Assembly (NCBI GenBank): GCA_903898675.1 | Contig: CAIUGM010000031.1 | Location: 202,568-266,567 of the forward strand | From: an uncultured Verrucomicrobiota bacterium | GTDB lineage: Bacteria > Verrucomicrobiota > Verrucomicrobiia > Opitutales > Opitutaceae | Length of the DNA: 64,000 bases | Direction: 5' to 3' | Part shown: in pieces, positions 1 through 8,794 of the stretch | Layout of the letters: each line of letters opens with the position of its first letter | How positions within the stretch are numbered: the stretch's first letter is position 1 | Made by a program: the position numbers and the translations under genes | Notes under the pieces: generated by a model | Seen by the model: only the letters and a program-made list of their open reading frames with translations | Told to the model about the DNA's origin: nothing | Database searches by the model: none

Positions 1-719
1 TCGTCGATCCCGCCTACGGCCTCGCCGATTTCCAGGTACGCGACCTGATCTTCAAGCTCGGCTTCGCCGGCGCGGAGGCCAAGAACGCCGCCAAGCTCAT
101 CCGCAACCTGTACAACGCGTTCTGGGACACGGACGCCGCGATGATCGAGGTCAACCCGCTGATCACCACGCCGACCGGCGAGGTGCTGGCCCTCGACGCC
201 AAGGTCTCGTTCGACTCGAACGCCCTTTACCGCCACCCGGAGATCGTCGCGCTGCGCGACCTCAACGAGGAGGATCCGAAGGAAATCGAGGCGTCCAAGC
301 ACTCCCTGAGCTACATCGCCCTCGACGGCAACATTGCCTGCCTCGTTAACGGTGCCGGCCTCGCCATGAGCACCATGGACATCATCCAGCACTTCGGCGG
401 CACCCCGGCCAACTTCCTCGATGTCGGCGGCGGCGCCTCCAAGGACCAGGTCATCGCCGCCTTCAAGATCATCCTCGGCGACAAGAACGTGAAGGGGATT
501 CTCGTTAACATTTTCGGCGGTATCATGGATTGCAACGTCATCGCCACCGGCATCGTCGCCGCGGTCAAGGAGGTCGGCCTCAAGCTGCCCCTCGTCGTCC
601 GCCTCGAGGGCAACAACGTCGCCGCCGGCAAGGCGACCCTCGCTGCCTCCGGCCTCGCGCTCGTCTCCGGCGACACCATGGCCGACGCCGCGCAGAAGAT
701 CGTCAAGCTCGTCGCCTAG
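1..719 (+). CDS. sucC: Succinyl-CoA synthetase (ADP-forming) beta subunit, 5'-truncated by the window edge
   Basis: The frame is open from base 3 to the TAG at 717-719; the true start lies upstream of the window, so about 238 C-terminal residues are visible. This is the beta subunit of the TCA-cycle enzyme that couples succinyl-CoA hydrolysis to ATP or GTP formation, in the cytoplasm. The visible part has the end of the ATP-grasp domain ([19 protein letters not shown], a Mg/nucleotide-binding stretch) and the CoA-ligase domain with the glycine-rich FLDVGGGAS loop and the [10 protein letters not shown] phosphohistidine-loop region. sucD lies 520 bp downstream on the same strand, separated by a palindromic repeat and a VOC gene. 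The family assignment is firm. Confidence 0.96.
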   Translation, partial: VDPAYGLADFQVRDLIFKLGFAGAEAKNAAKLIRNLYNAFWDTDAAMIEVNPLITTPTGEVLALDAKVSFDSNALYRHPEIVALRDLNEEDPKEIEASKHSLSYIALDGNIACLVNGAGLAMSTMDIIQHFGGTPANFLDVGGGASKDQVIAAFKIILGDKNVKGILVNIFGGIMDCNVIATGIVAAVKEVGLKLPLVVRLEGNNVAAGKATLAASGLALVSGDTMADAAQKIVKLVA

Positions 720-727
720 CGACGAGC

Positions 728-816
728 GGTTGAAAGGTGAAAGTAGAAGGTTGAAAGACCAGACGCCCAAACTTTCCGCCACTTATCTTTCAATTTTCAC
801 CCTTCAACTTTCAACC
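728..816. repeat. Palindromic word-repeat element, TTGAAAG type
   Basis: The left arm (728-757) is three imperfect copies of a GGTTGAAAG-like word. The right arm (787-816) is its imperfect reverse complement, and about 29 bp separate them. It begins 9 bp after the sucC stop and ends 12 bp before the VOC start, so it fills the intergenic space. A transcript could fold into a long A/U-rich hairpin. It belongs to the dispersed class described in the findings. Confidence 0.8.
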
Positions 817-827
817 ACCCCCTCCCC

Positions 828-1196
828 ATGAGCATCCAGATCAAGGAATTCGCCTTTGTCTTCCATCCGGTCACCGATGTCGCTCGCGCCCGGAAATTCT
901 ACGAGGGTCTGCTTGGCCTCAAGGCCAACGTGGAGATCGAGTTTTCGCCCGGCCAGTGGTGGATCGAATACGACGTCGCCGGCCAGGCCCTGGCCCTGTC
1001 CAACGCCATGCCCGGCACGCCCAGCCCCAGCCTCACCTTGGAAGTGGTCGATCTCGATGCCGCCGTCGCCGAAGTGCGCGCCGCCGGTGCGAGCATCGTC
1101 TTCGAACCCATGGAATTTGCCCCGTGCCGTATGTTCGCGATCAAGGACCCGGACGGCAACCAGATCGGCCTCCACCAACGCAAAGCCAAGGCGTAA
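828..1196 (+). CDS. VOC-family (glyoxalase/bleomycin-resistance fold) protein
   Basis: A 122-aa single-domain protein with the beta-alpha-beta-beta-beta pattern of the vicinal oxygen chelate superfamily. The N-terminal part carries VTDVARARKFYEGLLGL, and the C-terminal part ends in KDPDGNQIGLHQ, the usual metal-site strand. VOC proteins bind a divalent metal and act as isomerases, dioxygenases or antibiotic-binding proteins; the substrate cannot be read here. The gene sits between sucC and sucD on the same strand, an unusual place, and is preceded by a palindromic element. The first ATG after that element is used. The fold is confident, the function unknown. Confidence 0.85.
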   Translation: MSIQIKEFAFVFHPVTDVARARKFYEGLLGLKANVEIEFSPGQWWIEYDVAGQALALSNAMPGTPSPSLTLEVVDLDAAVAEVRAAGASIVFEPMEFAPCRMFAIKDPDGNQIGLHQRKAKA

Positions 1197-1238
1197 ATAT
1201 TCCACCCACCCGCTACTCGTTACCCATCACTTTCAAAA

Positions 1239-2162
1239 ATGAGCATCCTCATCACTCCTGAAACGAAGATCATTGTCCAAGGCATCACCGGCGATTTCGG
1301 CGGCCGCCATGCCAAGCTCTCCCTCGACTACGGTACGCACGTCGTTGCCGGCGTCACGCCCGGCAAGGGCTGCCAGTTCTTCGAGCACGGCACCCACAAG
1401 GTGCCGATCTTCAATTCCGTCACCGACGCCGCCAAGGCGACCGGCGCCACCGTATCCGTGATCTTTGTGCCGCCGCCATTTGCCGCCGACGCCATTCTGG
1501 AATGCGTCGATGCCGGCCTCGACCTCGCGGTCGCCATCACCGAGGGCATTCCGATCAAGGACATGATCCGCGTGAAGCGCGCCATGCAGGGCGGCAAGAC
1601 CCGCCTTCTCGGACCGAATTGTCCCGGCATCGTGACGCCTGGTACCGGCAAGGATTCTTTCGGCGGTTGCCGCATCGGGATCGCCCCGGGCTACATTCAT
1701 AAGAAGGGCCACGTCGGCGTCGTCTCGCGCTCCGGCACGCTCACGTACGAGGCGGTCTTCCAGCTCACCTCGAAGAACATCGGCCAGACGACCTGCGTTG
1801 GCATTGGCGGCGACCCGGTCAACGGGACCAATCATCTCGACATCATCAAGCTCTTCAATGCCGACCCAGAGACCCACGGCATCATCTTGATCGGTGAAAT
1901 CGGCGGCAACGCCGAGGTCGAGGCCGCCCGCTGGATCAAGGCCAACTGCCAGAAGCCGGTCGCCGGCTTCATCGCCGGGGCCACCGCCCCCGCCGGCCGC
2001 CGCATGGGCCACGCCGGCGCGATCGTCGGCGGGACCGAGGATACCGCGGCCGCCAAGATCGCCGTGTTCAAGGAGTGCGGCATCGAGGTTGCGGTGACCC
2101 CCTCCGACATGGCTGACGCCCTCCTCCGGGCCGCCAAGGCCAAGGGTGTGACCCTGACCTGA
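1239..2162 (+). CDS. sucD: Succinyl-CoA synthetase (ADP-forming) alpha subunit
   Basis: 307 aa, a full-length alpha subunit. The N-terminal CoA-binding Rossmann domain starts QGITGDFGGRHAK. The ligase domain has LLGPNCPGIVTPG and ends in the phosphohistidine loop GRRMGHAGAIVGG, whose His is phosphorylated during turnover. It pairs with the beta subunit encoded at the window start to convert succinyl-CoA, ADP (or GDP) and Pi to succinate and ATP (or GTP). The ATG at 1239 lies 42 bp after the VOC stop, so co-transcription from sucC is plausible. An intrinsic terminator follows 22 bp after the stop. Confidence 0.97.
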   Translation: MSILITPETKIIVQGITGDFGGRHAKLSLDYGTHVVAGVTPGKGCQFFEHGTHKVPIFNSVTDAAKATGATVSVIFVPPPFAADAILECVDAGLDLAVAITEGIPIKDMIRVKRAMQGGKTRLLGPNCPGIVTPGTGKDSFGGCRIGIAPGYIHKKGHVGVVSRSGTLTYEAVFQLTSKNIGQTTCVGIGGDPVNGTNHLDIIKLFNADPETHGIILIGEIGGNAEVEAARWIKANCQKPVAGFIAGATAPAGRRMGHAGAIVGGTEDTAAAKIAVFKECGIEVAVTPSDMADALLRAAKAKGVTLT

Positions 2163-2184
2163 GTCCCCCGTCCCGCTCTCACCG

Positions 2185-2217
2185 GCCCCGCCAAAAATTA
2201 TTGCCCGGGGCTTTTTT
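2185..2217 (+). terminator. Intrinsic terminator of the sucC-VOC-sucD unit
   Basis: GCCCCG (2185-2190) pairs with CGGGGC (2206-2211) across a 15-nt loop and is followed by six T (2212-2217). It lies 22 bp after the sucD stop. Confidence 0.7.
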
Positions 2218-2220
2218 CTG

Positions 2221-2502
2221 TAAATGGGCAAAAACCAGCCGTTTGCCTGCATCGGGCGCTCCGCCGGTACCGGGGAATGAAAATTTGTCTGGCCTATGAC
2301 GCGAAGCTTTGCACGCTGCGCATTGCATCAGGAAAGGATTGGCTGACAGCAGCCGGTTCTGCCAACCGGGTCTAGGAGTGATCACGGTGGTTTCGAGTGA
2401 CGCAAGTCACCCGGATGTGAGAGGGGTCAAACCTTCTAACAAAAAAACTCCTCCTCAAAAAACGGAAAGCCGCCTGATGCCCTCAGGCGGCTTTCGTTTT
2501 TT
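2221..2502 (+). ncRNA. Candidate structured RNA: small RNA or attenuator leader (unidentified)
   Basis: About 280 bp with no convincing gene lie between the sucD terminator and a second, very strong terminator (2465-2502). Foldable segments: GGCTG/CAGCC (2341-2354) or, partly exclusive with it, CCGGTT/AACCGG (2353-2369); and GTGAC-GCAA-GTCAC (2397-2410), a GNRA-capped hairpin. GCATCAGG at 2325-2332 is exactly complementary to CCTGATGC inside the terminator's left arm and loop (2473-2480), so an antiterminator pairing is possible. The same octamer recurs just after the terminator at 2511-2518. I do not recognise a known riboswitch, tRNA, tmRNA, 6S or SRP RNA. It could be a free small RNA or a leader controlling the gene at 2555. 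The 5' end is not defined. Confidence 0.4.
2465..2502 (+). terminator. Strong intrinsic terminator (13-bp stem, possibly bidirectional)
   Basis: GAAAGCCGCCTGA (2465-2477) and TCAGGCGGCTTTC (2483-2495) form a perfect 13-bp stem with a 5-nt loop, followed by GTTTTTT. A run of A on the 5' side (2457-2462) lets it work on the other strand too. It ends 52 bp before the next start codon. Confidence 0.85.
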
Positions 2503-2554
2503 AGGAAAACCCTGATGCGCGAACGATTAATTAAAACTCAACCGCTCACGCATC

Positions 2555-2806
2555 ATGTCCAACCTCATCACCCTCGCCTCCCTTCGCATCAGCGAAGCGA
2601 ATCCCAACCACCATCTCTGGAATAACAACGGGACGTGGTTTCTTCACTACACGGTGTACCCGACCCCCTTCACCAAGGAGCGCATCCGCCGCTCCCTGGG
2701 CACGAAGGACGTCAAGGTCGCCCGCGAACGCCGGGACAACTTCTTCAACCAGCTCGCGAAGCAATCCGCCGCCCCCGTGGCCGCCGACCAGTTCGCCGTA
2801 GCCTGA
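2555..2806 (+). CDS. Small protein resembling a tyrosine-recombinase arm-DNA-binding domain
   Basis: 83 aa. The core reads as two or three beta-strands followed by a basic helix: NNNGTWFLHYTVYP, then IRRSLGTKDVKVARERRDNF. Strands followed by a (R)RSLGTxDxxxAR helix are typical of the N-terminal arm-binding domain of phage-type integrases. No catalytic domain follows: the frame stops at 2804-2806 and a terminator comes at once. It is therefore a stand-alone small protein, probably DNA-binding (inference from similarity only). It lies just downstream of the candidate leader RNA. It could be a free-standing regulator or a domesticated integrase remnant. Confidence 0.6.
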   Translation: MSNLITLASLRISEANPNHHLWNNNGTWFLHYTVYPTPFTKERIRRSLGTKDVKVARERRDNFFNQLAKQSAAPVAADQFAVA

Positions 2807-2831
2807 AACTTCAGCCATCGAAAATCACGAA

Positions 2832-2861
2832 GGGCACACCGCAAGGTGTGCCCTTTTTATT
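2832..2861 (+). terminator. Intrinsic terminator with GCAA tetraloop
   Basis: GGGCACACC (2832-2840), loop GCAA, GGTGTGCCC (2845-2853), then a T-rich tract. It begins 25 bp after the stop of the 83-aa gene. Confidence 0.85.
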
Positions 2862-2918
2862 TGATAGCCGATCCCGTCTTCGCGCGTCAACCGGCGGGAT
2901 CAGCGACCCGCCCTGCCC

Positions 2919-5900
2919 TCAGGGAATCTTGAGCTGCATGCCGACCCGGAGCGCACTGGAACCCTGCAGGATGTCGCGATTCGCCTGGAAGATTTCCTGC
3001 CAGCGGTTCGCCGTGCCGTAGTAGCGCATGCTGATGCGCGAAAGCGAATCACCCTCGGCGACCGTGTGGTAGCGGACCTGGGCCGCGTTGGTGGAAACCA
3101 CCGGCCCCGGGTTCGCCGGCGCCGGGCCGCCTGAGGCAATGACCGAAGCCGGCGTGCCCAGCCGGGCGGCGGCGGCAATCTGGTCGAGCGTGCCCTGGGC
3201 CTGGTTCAGGCGGGCCGCCAAGGCGCCGTTCTCCGTGCGCAACTGGGTGATGATGCCAACCCGGTCGCGCTCCTGGGCGGCACTGGCCTCCATCAGGCGC
3301 GATTGGGCCGCCCGGGCGCCGTCGAGTTCGCGGCGCAACTGGGCGAGCTGGGCGGTGACGGCATCGATATTCTGCTGGCCGCTGCGCTCCGCGTCCGTGC
3401 GCTGCTGCTCGGCAGCCCGCACGTTCTGGGTCAGGCGGGCGATATCGGCGCGGTAGGATTCCACCAACCGCCGCATATCCTCGCGCTCGAGCTCGAGCTT
3501 GCCGTTGGCCTGGGTCAGCTCGGCCACGGAATTGTTGTGGGCCTCGGCCGCCTTCTCGGCGTCGGTGGCGCGGGTCTGCACGGCCGCGAGATCCGCCTGC
3601 GCCTTGTCCGCCGCCTGGCGGCTGGCGGCCAGCTGGGCGGTGAGATCACCGCTGTTCTTTTGCGCCGCGTCCAGATCCTGCTGGGTCTTGACCAGTTGGG
3701 ATCCGACGGCCTCGAGCCGTTCCTGCAAGGCTGCCTTCTCATCCGACAACCCGGGCAACATCGTCACCACCTTGCGGGCGTCCTCAAGCTGGGCCTTCAT
3801 GGTGTCGCGCTCCGTCGCGGCCTTTTGCGCATCGGCCGTCAGGCGCTGATTCTGCCGGCGCAGTTCCTCCCCGGCCGCCGTCAGGTCCCGCACCTTGCCC
3901 TGCAGCTGGTCGAGGTCCTCGCGCGAGGCCGACGTGTCGTTCTCCTTGGCCGAAAGCAGGGCGCGGTTGGCCTCGTTGAGCGAACGGTTGGTCTCGCGCG
4001 TGCGCTGCAGCTGCGCGGCCATGGTGGCAACCTCCTTGGCGGCGTTACCCCGCTCATCCTCGATCTGGCCCTCGAGTTCCTTCACGTGGGCCTGCAGCGT
4101 GCTGATCTCCATCTTGTACGCGTCGGGCTGCGCGGCGGACACGGCCTGGGATTGGGCGGCCAGCGCGGCCTCGGTGGATTTCTTGGCGTTATCCAGGTCC
4201 TTCTCGAGCTTGTCGTTGGTGCCGGTCAATTCCGCCACCGTGGCGTTCAGCTTCTCGATCGTCTGGTTCGCCTCGGTCAGGTCACCCTGGATTTTCTTCG
4301 CGTCGTCGCCCCCGCGCGTGCGGATGGTGCGGGCTTCCTCCAGTTGCTTGCCGAGCTCAACCACCCGGGCCTGGGCCTTGTCCAGGTCGGCGCGGTTGCT
4401 GGTCATGAAGGCGGTGAGCTGGTCGTTATCGCGGGTCAACTGTTCGTTCTTGGCGCGTAAAGCTGCCGCATCGTCCGTGGCCTGGCGAAGCTTGCTGTTT
4501 TCATCGCGGAGCGCCGCCAGACCGGCCGCGTCACGGCGCGACCGGGTGAGTTCCTCGCGCAAGGCGCCCGTGTCGTCCTGCTTGGCGGCGGCCAGCGCCT
4601 TCCCCAGCCGGTCATTTTCCGCCGTCAGTTCAGCCACGGTTGCCCCGCTCTTTTCCAAAGCTTGATTGGCCTCGGCCAGCTGTTGCTTCACGTCGGCAAG
4701 TGCGGCGGTCGCGCCGGTTTTTTTCTGTTCGGATTCCCGGCCGAGGCGCTCCAACTCGGCGACCCGGGCCTGGGCCTGACTGGAGGTTTCGTGCTCCGCC
4801 GCCAGTTTTCCGGCGAGCGCCTGGTTGTCCTGGGTGAGCTTGGCGGCCAGCTGCTGCCCATCGGCCAGTTGTTGCTGGAGGCGGTCGAGTCCGCTGGTAT
4901 CGGCCGGCCGGGCAGATTTCTCCGCCAGCGCCTGCTCCGCCTTGCCGGCGCGGTCGGTCAAAACCCGGTTATCATCGGCCAGTTTCTGCTGGAGCTGCTG
5001 CTGGGCCGTCAGGGCGGCTCCCGCGTCGTCGAGCTGCTTTTGCACCAGGGTCAGTTTCTGGCGCAGTTCCGCCGTGCCCGCCTCGGTCTCACGGACGTGA
5101 GTGCTTTGCTCGGCCAGATTCTGTTCAAGCGCGTGGGCCCGTTTTTCGAGGTCCACCTTGTCAGCCTGCAATCCCTGCACCTGCTTTTGCATTCTGGCCA
5201 TGGCCTGCTGGGCCTCCGCCAACTTGGGGCCGAGTGAAGGATCGACGACCGGCTTGGCCGATTTTTCCAGTGCGGCCACGCGGGTGGTCAGCCGGTTGTT
5301 TTCCGCCTGCATCCGGCCGGCCTCCTGGGTCGCCTGCTCCAGCCGGCTGGTCAGCTGGGCCAGCTGGTCGCTGGCTGCATCGGAGGACTGGCGCGTTGAG
5401 TTCAGGCGCTGGATCTCGGTGTTGAGTCGGGCAATCTCGCCACGGGCGGCAACCAGCTGGCTCGAAAGATTTCCGGCGTCACCCACCGCGGCATCCCGCT
5501 CGGCCTGGAGGCGGCTGTTGTCGGTCGTCACCCGCTGGTTGTCCTGACCGGAATCCGGGCTGGCCGCGGCCGGGGTGCCGGCCTTGGGCGACTGGCTGCG
5601 CAGGTTGCGGACCTGCTGGTTGAGGGCGAGCAGCTCGCGGGTGGAACGCTTCACCTCGTCGTTCAGGCGGGCATTGTCGCGTTGCAGGCTGGTGATGATG
5701 GCGTCCTTGTCCGTGCCCAAAACGGGATACTTGCCGGTCTCGGCCGCCGGGGCCGGTTTGGCGGCGACGGTGTCCCTCTCCTGCTGGAGGCGGGCATTAT
5801 TCTGCGTGAGTTGCTGGTTGGCCTGCTCGAGTGCGGTCCGGGCGCGCAGGGCCTCGTCGAGGCGGGCGGTCAAGGTCACGATCTGCTTCTGGAAATCGGT

Positions 5901-7249
5901 CACATCGACCGCGGGCGCGGATTTTTCGGGGCCGGCGGCCGCCGCCTTTTGGCGCGCCAGATCCTGCCGGGCATCCGTGACCTGGGCCTTGAGCACCACC
6001 GCGTCACGTTCCGCGGTCTCCTTGTCGGTGGTGAGCGACTGGACCTGCTCCGAGAGCCGGCGGCTTTGCTCACGCAATTGCTCGATGAGTTTGCCGGATT
6101 CGCTGCGTTGGGCGAGTTCCTGCTCAAGCCGGGCCTTCTCCAGCTCAAGGCGTTGGTTCACCTCGGAAAACTCGGTGTTGGCCTGCCGGGCCTTCTGCAG
6201 GGTATCGGTCAACTCCGCGATGCGCGCCGCCGCATTGCTGGTGTCGGGGGACACGGGCGCAACCGCAGTCGGACCGGCGGGTGGCGTTGACGTTTCGGCC
6301 CGGGCCGGTGCGGCCGGCGCCGGCGGCATCTGAGTCGCGACACCGGGCTTCTTTTCCGCCAGTATGCGTTGGGCGTCGGTGAGCTGCGCCGCGGTCAAAC
6401 CCTGGGCGACAAAGTCGCGCGCCGCCGGGCTCGAGCCATTCTGGGCGGCGAGGCTGAGCCAGACGAAGGCCTGCACCGGATCCTTGGCGAGGCCGCCGCG
6501 GCCCTCGGAGATCATCAGGCCGTAATTGTTCTGCGCGGCCGAGAAGCCCTGCTCGGCGGCGGCGCGGTAGAGCGCGGCGGCGGCCGTTTCGTTCTTGGGC
6601 ATGCCGCGGCCATCCTCAAGGAGCAGGCCGAGGTTGTATTGCGCCCGGGCAAAGCCGCGATCGGCCGCCTGCTTGTACCAGCGGGCCGCCTGGATCTCAT
6701 CCTTCTTCACGCCCCGGCCGGTTTCGTAGGCGAGGCCGAGATTGAACTGCGCCTCGGCGATGCCCTTCTCCGCCGCCTGCTTGTACCACAGGTTGGCCTC
6801 GAAGAGATCCTGGCCACGCCCCGGCCGGCCGAGTACATGTTGCCGACGTTGAACTGGGCGGGACCGAAGCCCTGTTCCGCCGCCATCAGGTAATACTTGA
6901 AGGCTTGCCGCTCGTCGGCGTCCACGCCGCGGCCCAATTCGTAAACCAGACCGAGATTGAACTGCGCCGGCCCATATCCTTTTTCCGCCGACAAGCGGTA
7001 CCATTTCAGGGCGGTGGCATAATCCTGTTTTACGCCCAACGCGTTGGTGTAGGCGTTGCCCAGTGAGTTCTGGGCATCCGGGTCGGACTGGTCAGCCCGG
7101 GCCCGGACCTGCGCCAGATCCGGCACTGCAACCGACTCACCCCGGACCAGCGGAAAAAGACCCAGCAGACCGGCCAATATGGCGCCGGAAATCGCCCGTG
7201 CAGCCCTCAGGGGGGAAAAAATTCGAGTTAACGCGGCGGAAATTCGCAC
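2919..7249 (-). CDS. Sel1-repeat / giant coiled-coil / LysM protein, split by a 1-nt frameshift
   Basis: From a GTG at 7249 the frame encodes a signal peptide (hydrophobic AISGAILAGLLGLFPL) and Sel1-like repeats, then leaves frame at about 6815. The rest, in the next frame, runs to 2919. Restoring one G in GGCGTGGCC gives GRGVGQDLFEANLWYK and a continuous protein of about 1443 aa: signal peptide (1-37); six Sel1 repeats (about 45-265) with the AEKG..AQFNLG pattern; a Pro/Ala linker; roughly 1000 residues of Glu/Gln/Ala/Arg-rich heptads (long coiled coil); and a C-terminal LysM domain (YHTVAEGDSLSRISMRYYG) that binds peptidoglycan. It is probably a periplasmic or envelope-anchored structural protein. 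The GTG lies 3 bp after the stop of the ATP-grasp-like gene, so they form an operon. The long intact downstream frame suggests a sequencing error or a very recent mutation. Confidence 0.8.
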
Positions 7250-7252
7250 GCC

Positions 7253-8674
7253 TCAACTTAAGGAGAAAACCCTACACGGGAGCAAGGCCGCATCCTGCAT
7301 GCCATGGATAATTTTTTTGTCCGGCGGACAAAAAGTTGCCAGAGCGCCCGACAACTTCACCTGACCGCCCACCGCGAAATAATAGGGGCAAAGCCGCAGG
7401 CGCCCCGCCTTCGCCGAGACCACGGCGGGCAGCCCCGCCTCGGTCTTTTCGTAGAGCAGATGCGTCAGGCGTTTGGGTTTACGGTATTCCTGCAAAATAT
7501 GCAGGTTCGTGGGCGCCAGCCGCAGCGCCTGCTCGATGCCCTGCTGCCACTCCTCGCGCGAACAATCGCTCCCGAGGACCACGCTGCGCGCACCCCAGGC
7601 GGTCTCGTGGAAGCCGCTGATCTTGATGATGAGGTCGCGCTCCTTCTGTGAAGCTGCGATCAGGTCGCGCCAGTCGACGAGCATGCGTCCGCCCACCCGC
7701 GGGCCGGCCAGCACGGCCCCCGGCGGCAGCGGTGCCGGATCCATGATCCAGGACTGGGGAATCAGCTTGCGCAGAAGTTCCAGGCTGTGCCGCCCGAGAT
7801 GTTCCGCCCAGAATTCCGGGAGCAGGTGATGATGGAAAAGCGCGAGGGCCAGCTTCTCCTCCTGAAAATGGCGCATCGGCGGGGCGATGCTCACCGCGCC
7901 GCTTTGCCAGGACTCCATGATCTCGGCCGCGATGCGGAGGTTGGCCCAGTCAAAGAGCTCGAAGAAGCGGTAGATGATATCGATCTTTTCGGGCGTACCC
8001 TCGACGTCGAAGAACAGTTCGCCGCCGAGCGGGAAAAGCTGGTCCGGCCGCAGGCAGTAAACCCGGCGGCCCAGCCGCTGCAGTTGCTCCGCCAGCCACT
8101 GCATCTCGGGCCGGTACGTCGCCGCCTCGTCGCTCACGACAATCGCGATGAGCGGATTGCGCGTGCCCGGCCGCAGGGCGGCGAGTGATTGGTAGAAGTT
8201 CTCCACCATGGCGGCGCCATGACCCAGGATCGACGGGTCGGTCTCACCGCCATAAAGCCGGTTCAGGAACGCCGTCAGCCCGATGCCCCCGGGCACCGAA
8301 TCCAATTCCGTGAGCGCGAATCCCTCCTCGGTCAGCAGCAGGTCCGGCCGGAGCACGGTCGGGAAAACCCCACGGTTCTTCGGGTCGCGGGCGTGGCGCA
8401 CGAGTTCGGCCGGTTTGCCCCGGTCAAGGTAATCGGCCACCCACGGCGCGAGCAGCGGCTTGTTGCGCAGGAGATTTTTTCCCGCTGCCGACCGCAGGTA
8501 AAGGGTTTCAAGCGCCTGGTGGAATTCCAGGCAGGCGGCCCCGATCTGTTCCAGCTCCGTCACCTGCGCCGGCGTCAGCGGCCACGCCTGCGGGGAAAGC
8601 TGCCACGTCTTGTCCTCGAACAAGGCCTGGCTGCCGAAGGCCGTCTTGAGTTGTTCGTAGGTGAGGTCGGGCAT
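7253..8674 (-). CDS. Conserved protein with ATP-grasp-like C-terminal region
   Basis: 473 aa, soluble, no signal peptide. The N-terminal half has PTVLRPDLLLTEEGFALTEL and SVPGGIGLTAFLN, seen in uncharacterised relatives of circularly permuted ATP-grasp and glutathionylspermidine-synthase-like proteins. The C-terminal half has IIKISGFHETAWGARSVVLG followed by ILQEYRKPKRL, which reads as the Lys-containing, glycine-rich nucleotide loop and the QE strand of an ATP-grasp fold. That would make it an ATP-dependent carboxylate-amine ligase with unknown substrate. ATG at 8674. The Sel1/LysM gene starts 3 bp after its stop, suggesting translational coupling and a shared envelope role. Family placement is by eye. 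Confidence 0.6.
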   Translation of the reverse strand: MPDLTYEQLKTAFGSQALFEDKTWQLSPQAWPLTPAQVTELEQIGAACLEFHQALETLYLRSAAGKNLLRNKPLLAPWVADYLDRGKPAELVRHARDPKNRGVFPTVLRPDLLLTEEGFALTELDSVPGGIGLTAFLNRLYGGETDPSILGHGAAMVENFYQSLAALRPGTRNPLIAIVVSDEAATYRPEMQWLAEQLQRLGRRVYCLRPDQLFPLGGELFFDVEGTPEKIDIIYRFFELFDWANLRIAAEIMESWQSGAVSIAPPMRHFQEEKLALALFHHHLLPEFWAEHLGRHSLELLRKLIPQSWIMDPAPLPPGAVLAGPRVGGRMLVDWRDLIAASQKERDLIIKISGFHETAWGARSVVLGSDCSREEWQQGIEQALRLAPTNLHILQEYRKPKRLTHLLYEKTEAGLPAVVSAKAGRLRLCPYYFAVGGQVKLSGALATFCPPDKKIIHGMQDAALLPCRVFSLS

Positions 8675-8683
8675 TGGCGGAAG

Positions 8684-8786
8684 CAGAGGTCAGAGATCAG
8701 AGGTCAGAGCCAGAAAATCGCAAATCAAACGACCATACAGTGCCTGTCCTGTTTGGCTGATTTCCAACTTCCGACCTCTGGCCTCC
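8684..8786. repeat. Palindromic word-repeat element, GGTCAGAG type
   Basis: Left arm 8684-8713 is repeated AGAGGTCAG / AGATCAG words. Right arm 8757-8786 is the imperfect reverse complement (CTGATTTCC...CGACCTCTG). It fills the space between the prfB stop and the start of the ATP-grasp-like gene. Confidence 0.65.
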
Positions 8787-8794
8787 ATCATGGG

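Noticed and set aside
2375..2440. tRNA, tmRNA or SRP RNA in the gap after sucD
   Set aside because: GGTGGTTTCGAGTGACGC looks slightly T-arm-like, but no cloverleaf, CCA end, tag reading frame or SRP core loop could be drawn.
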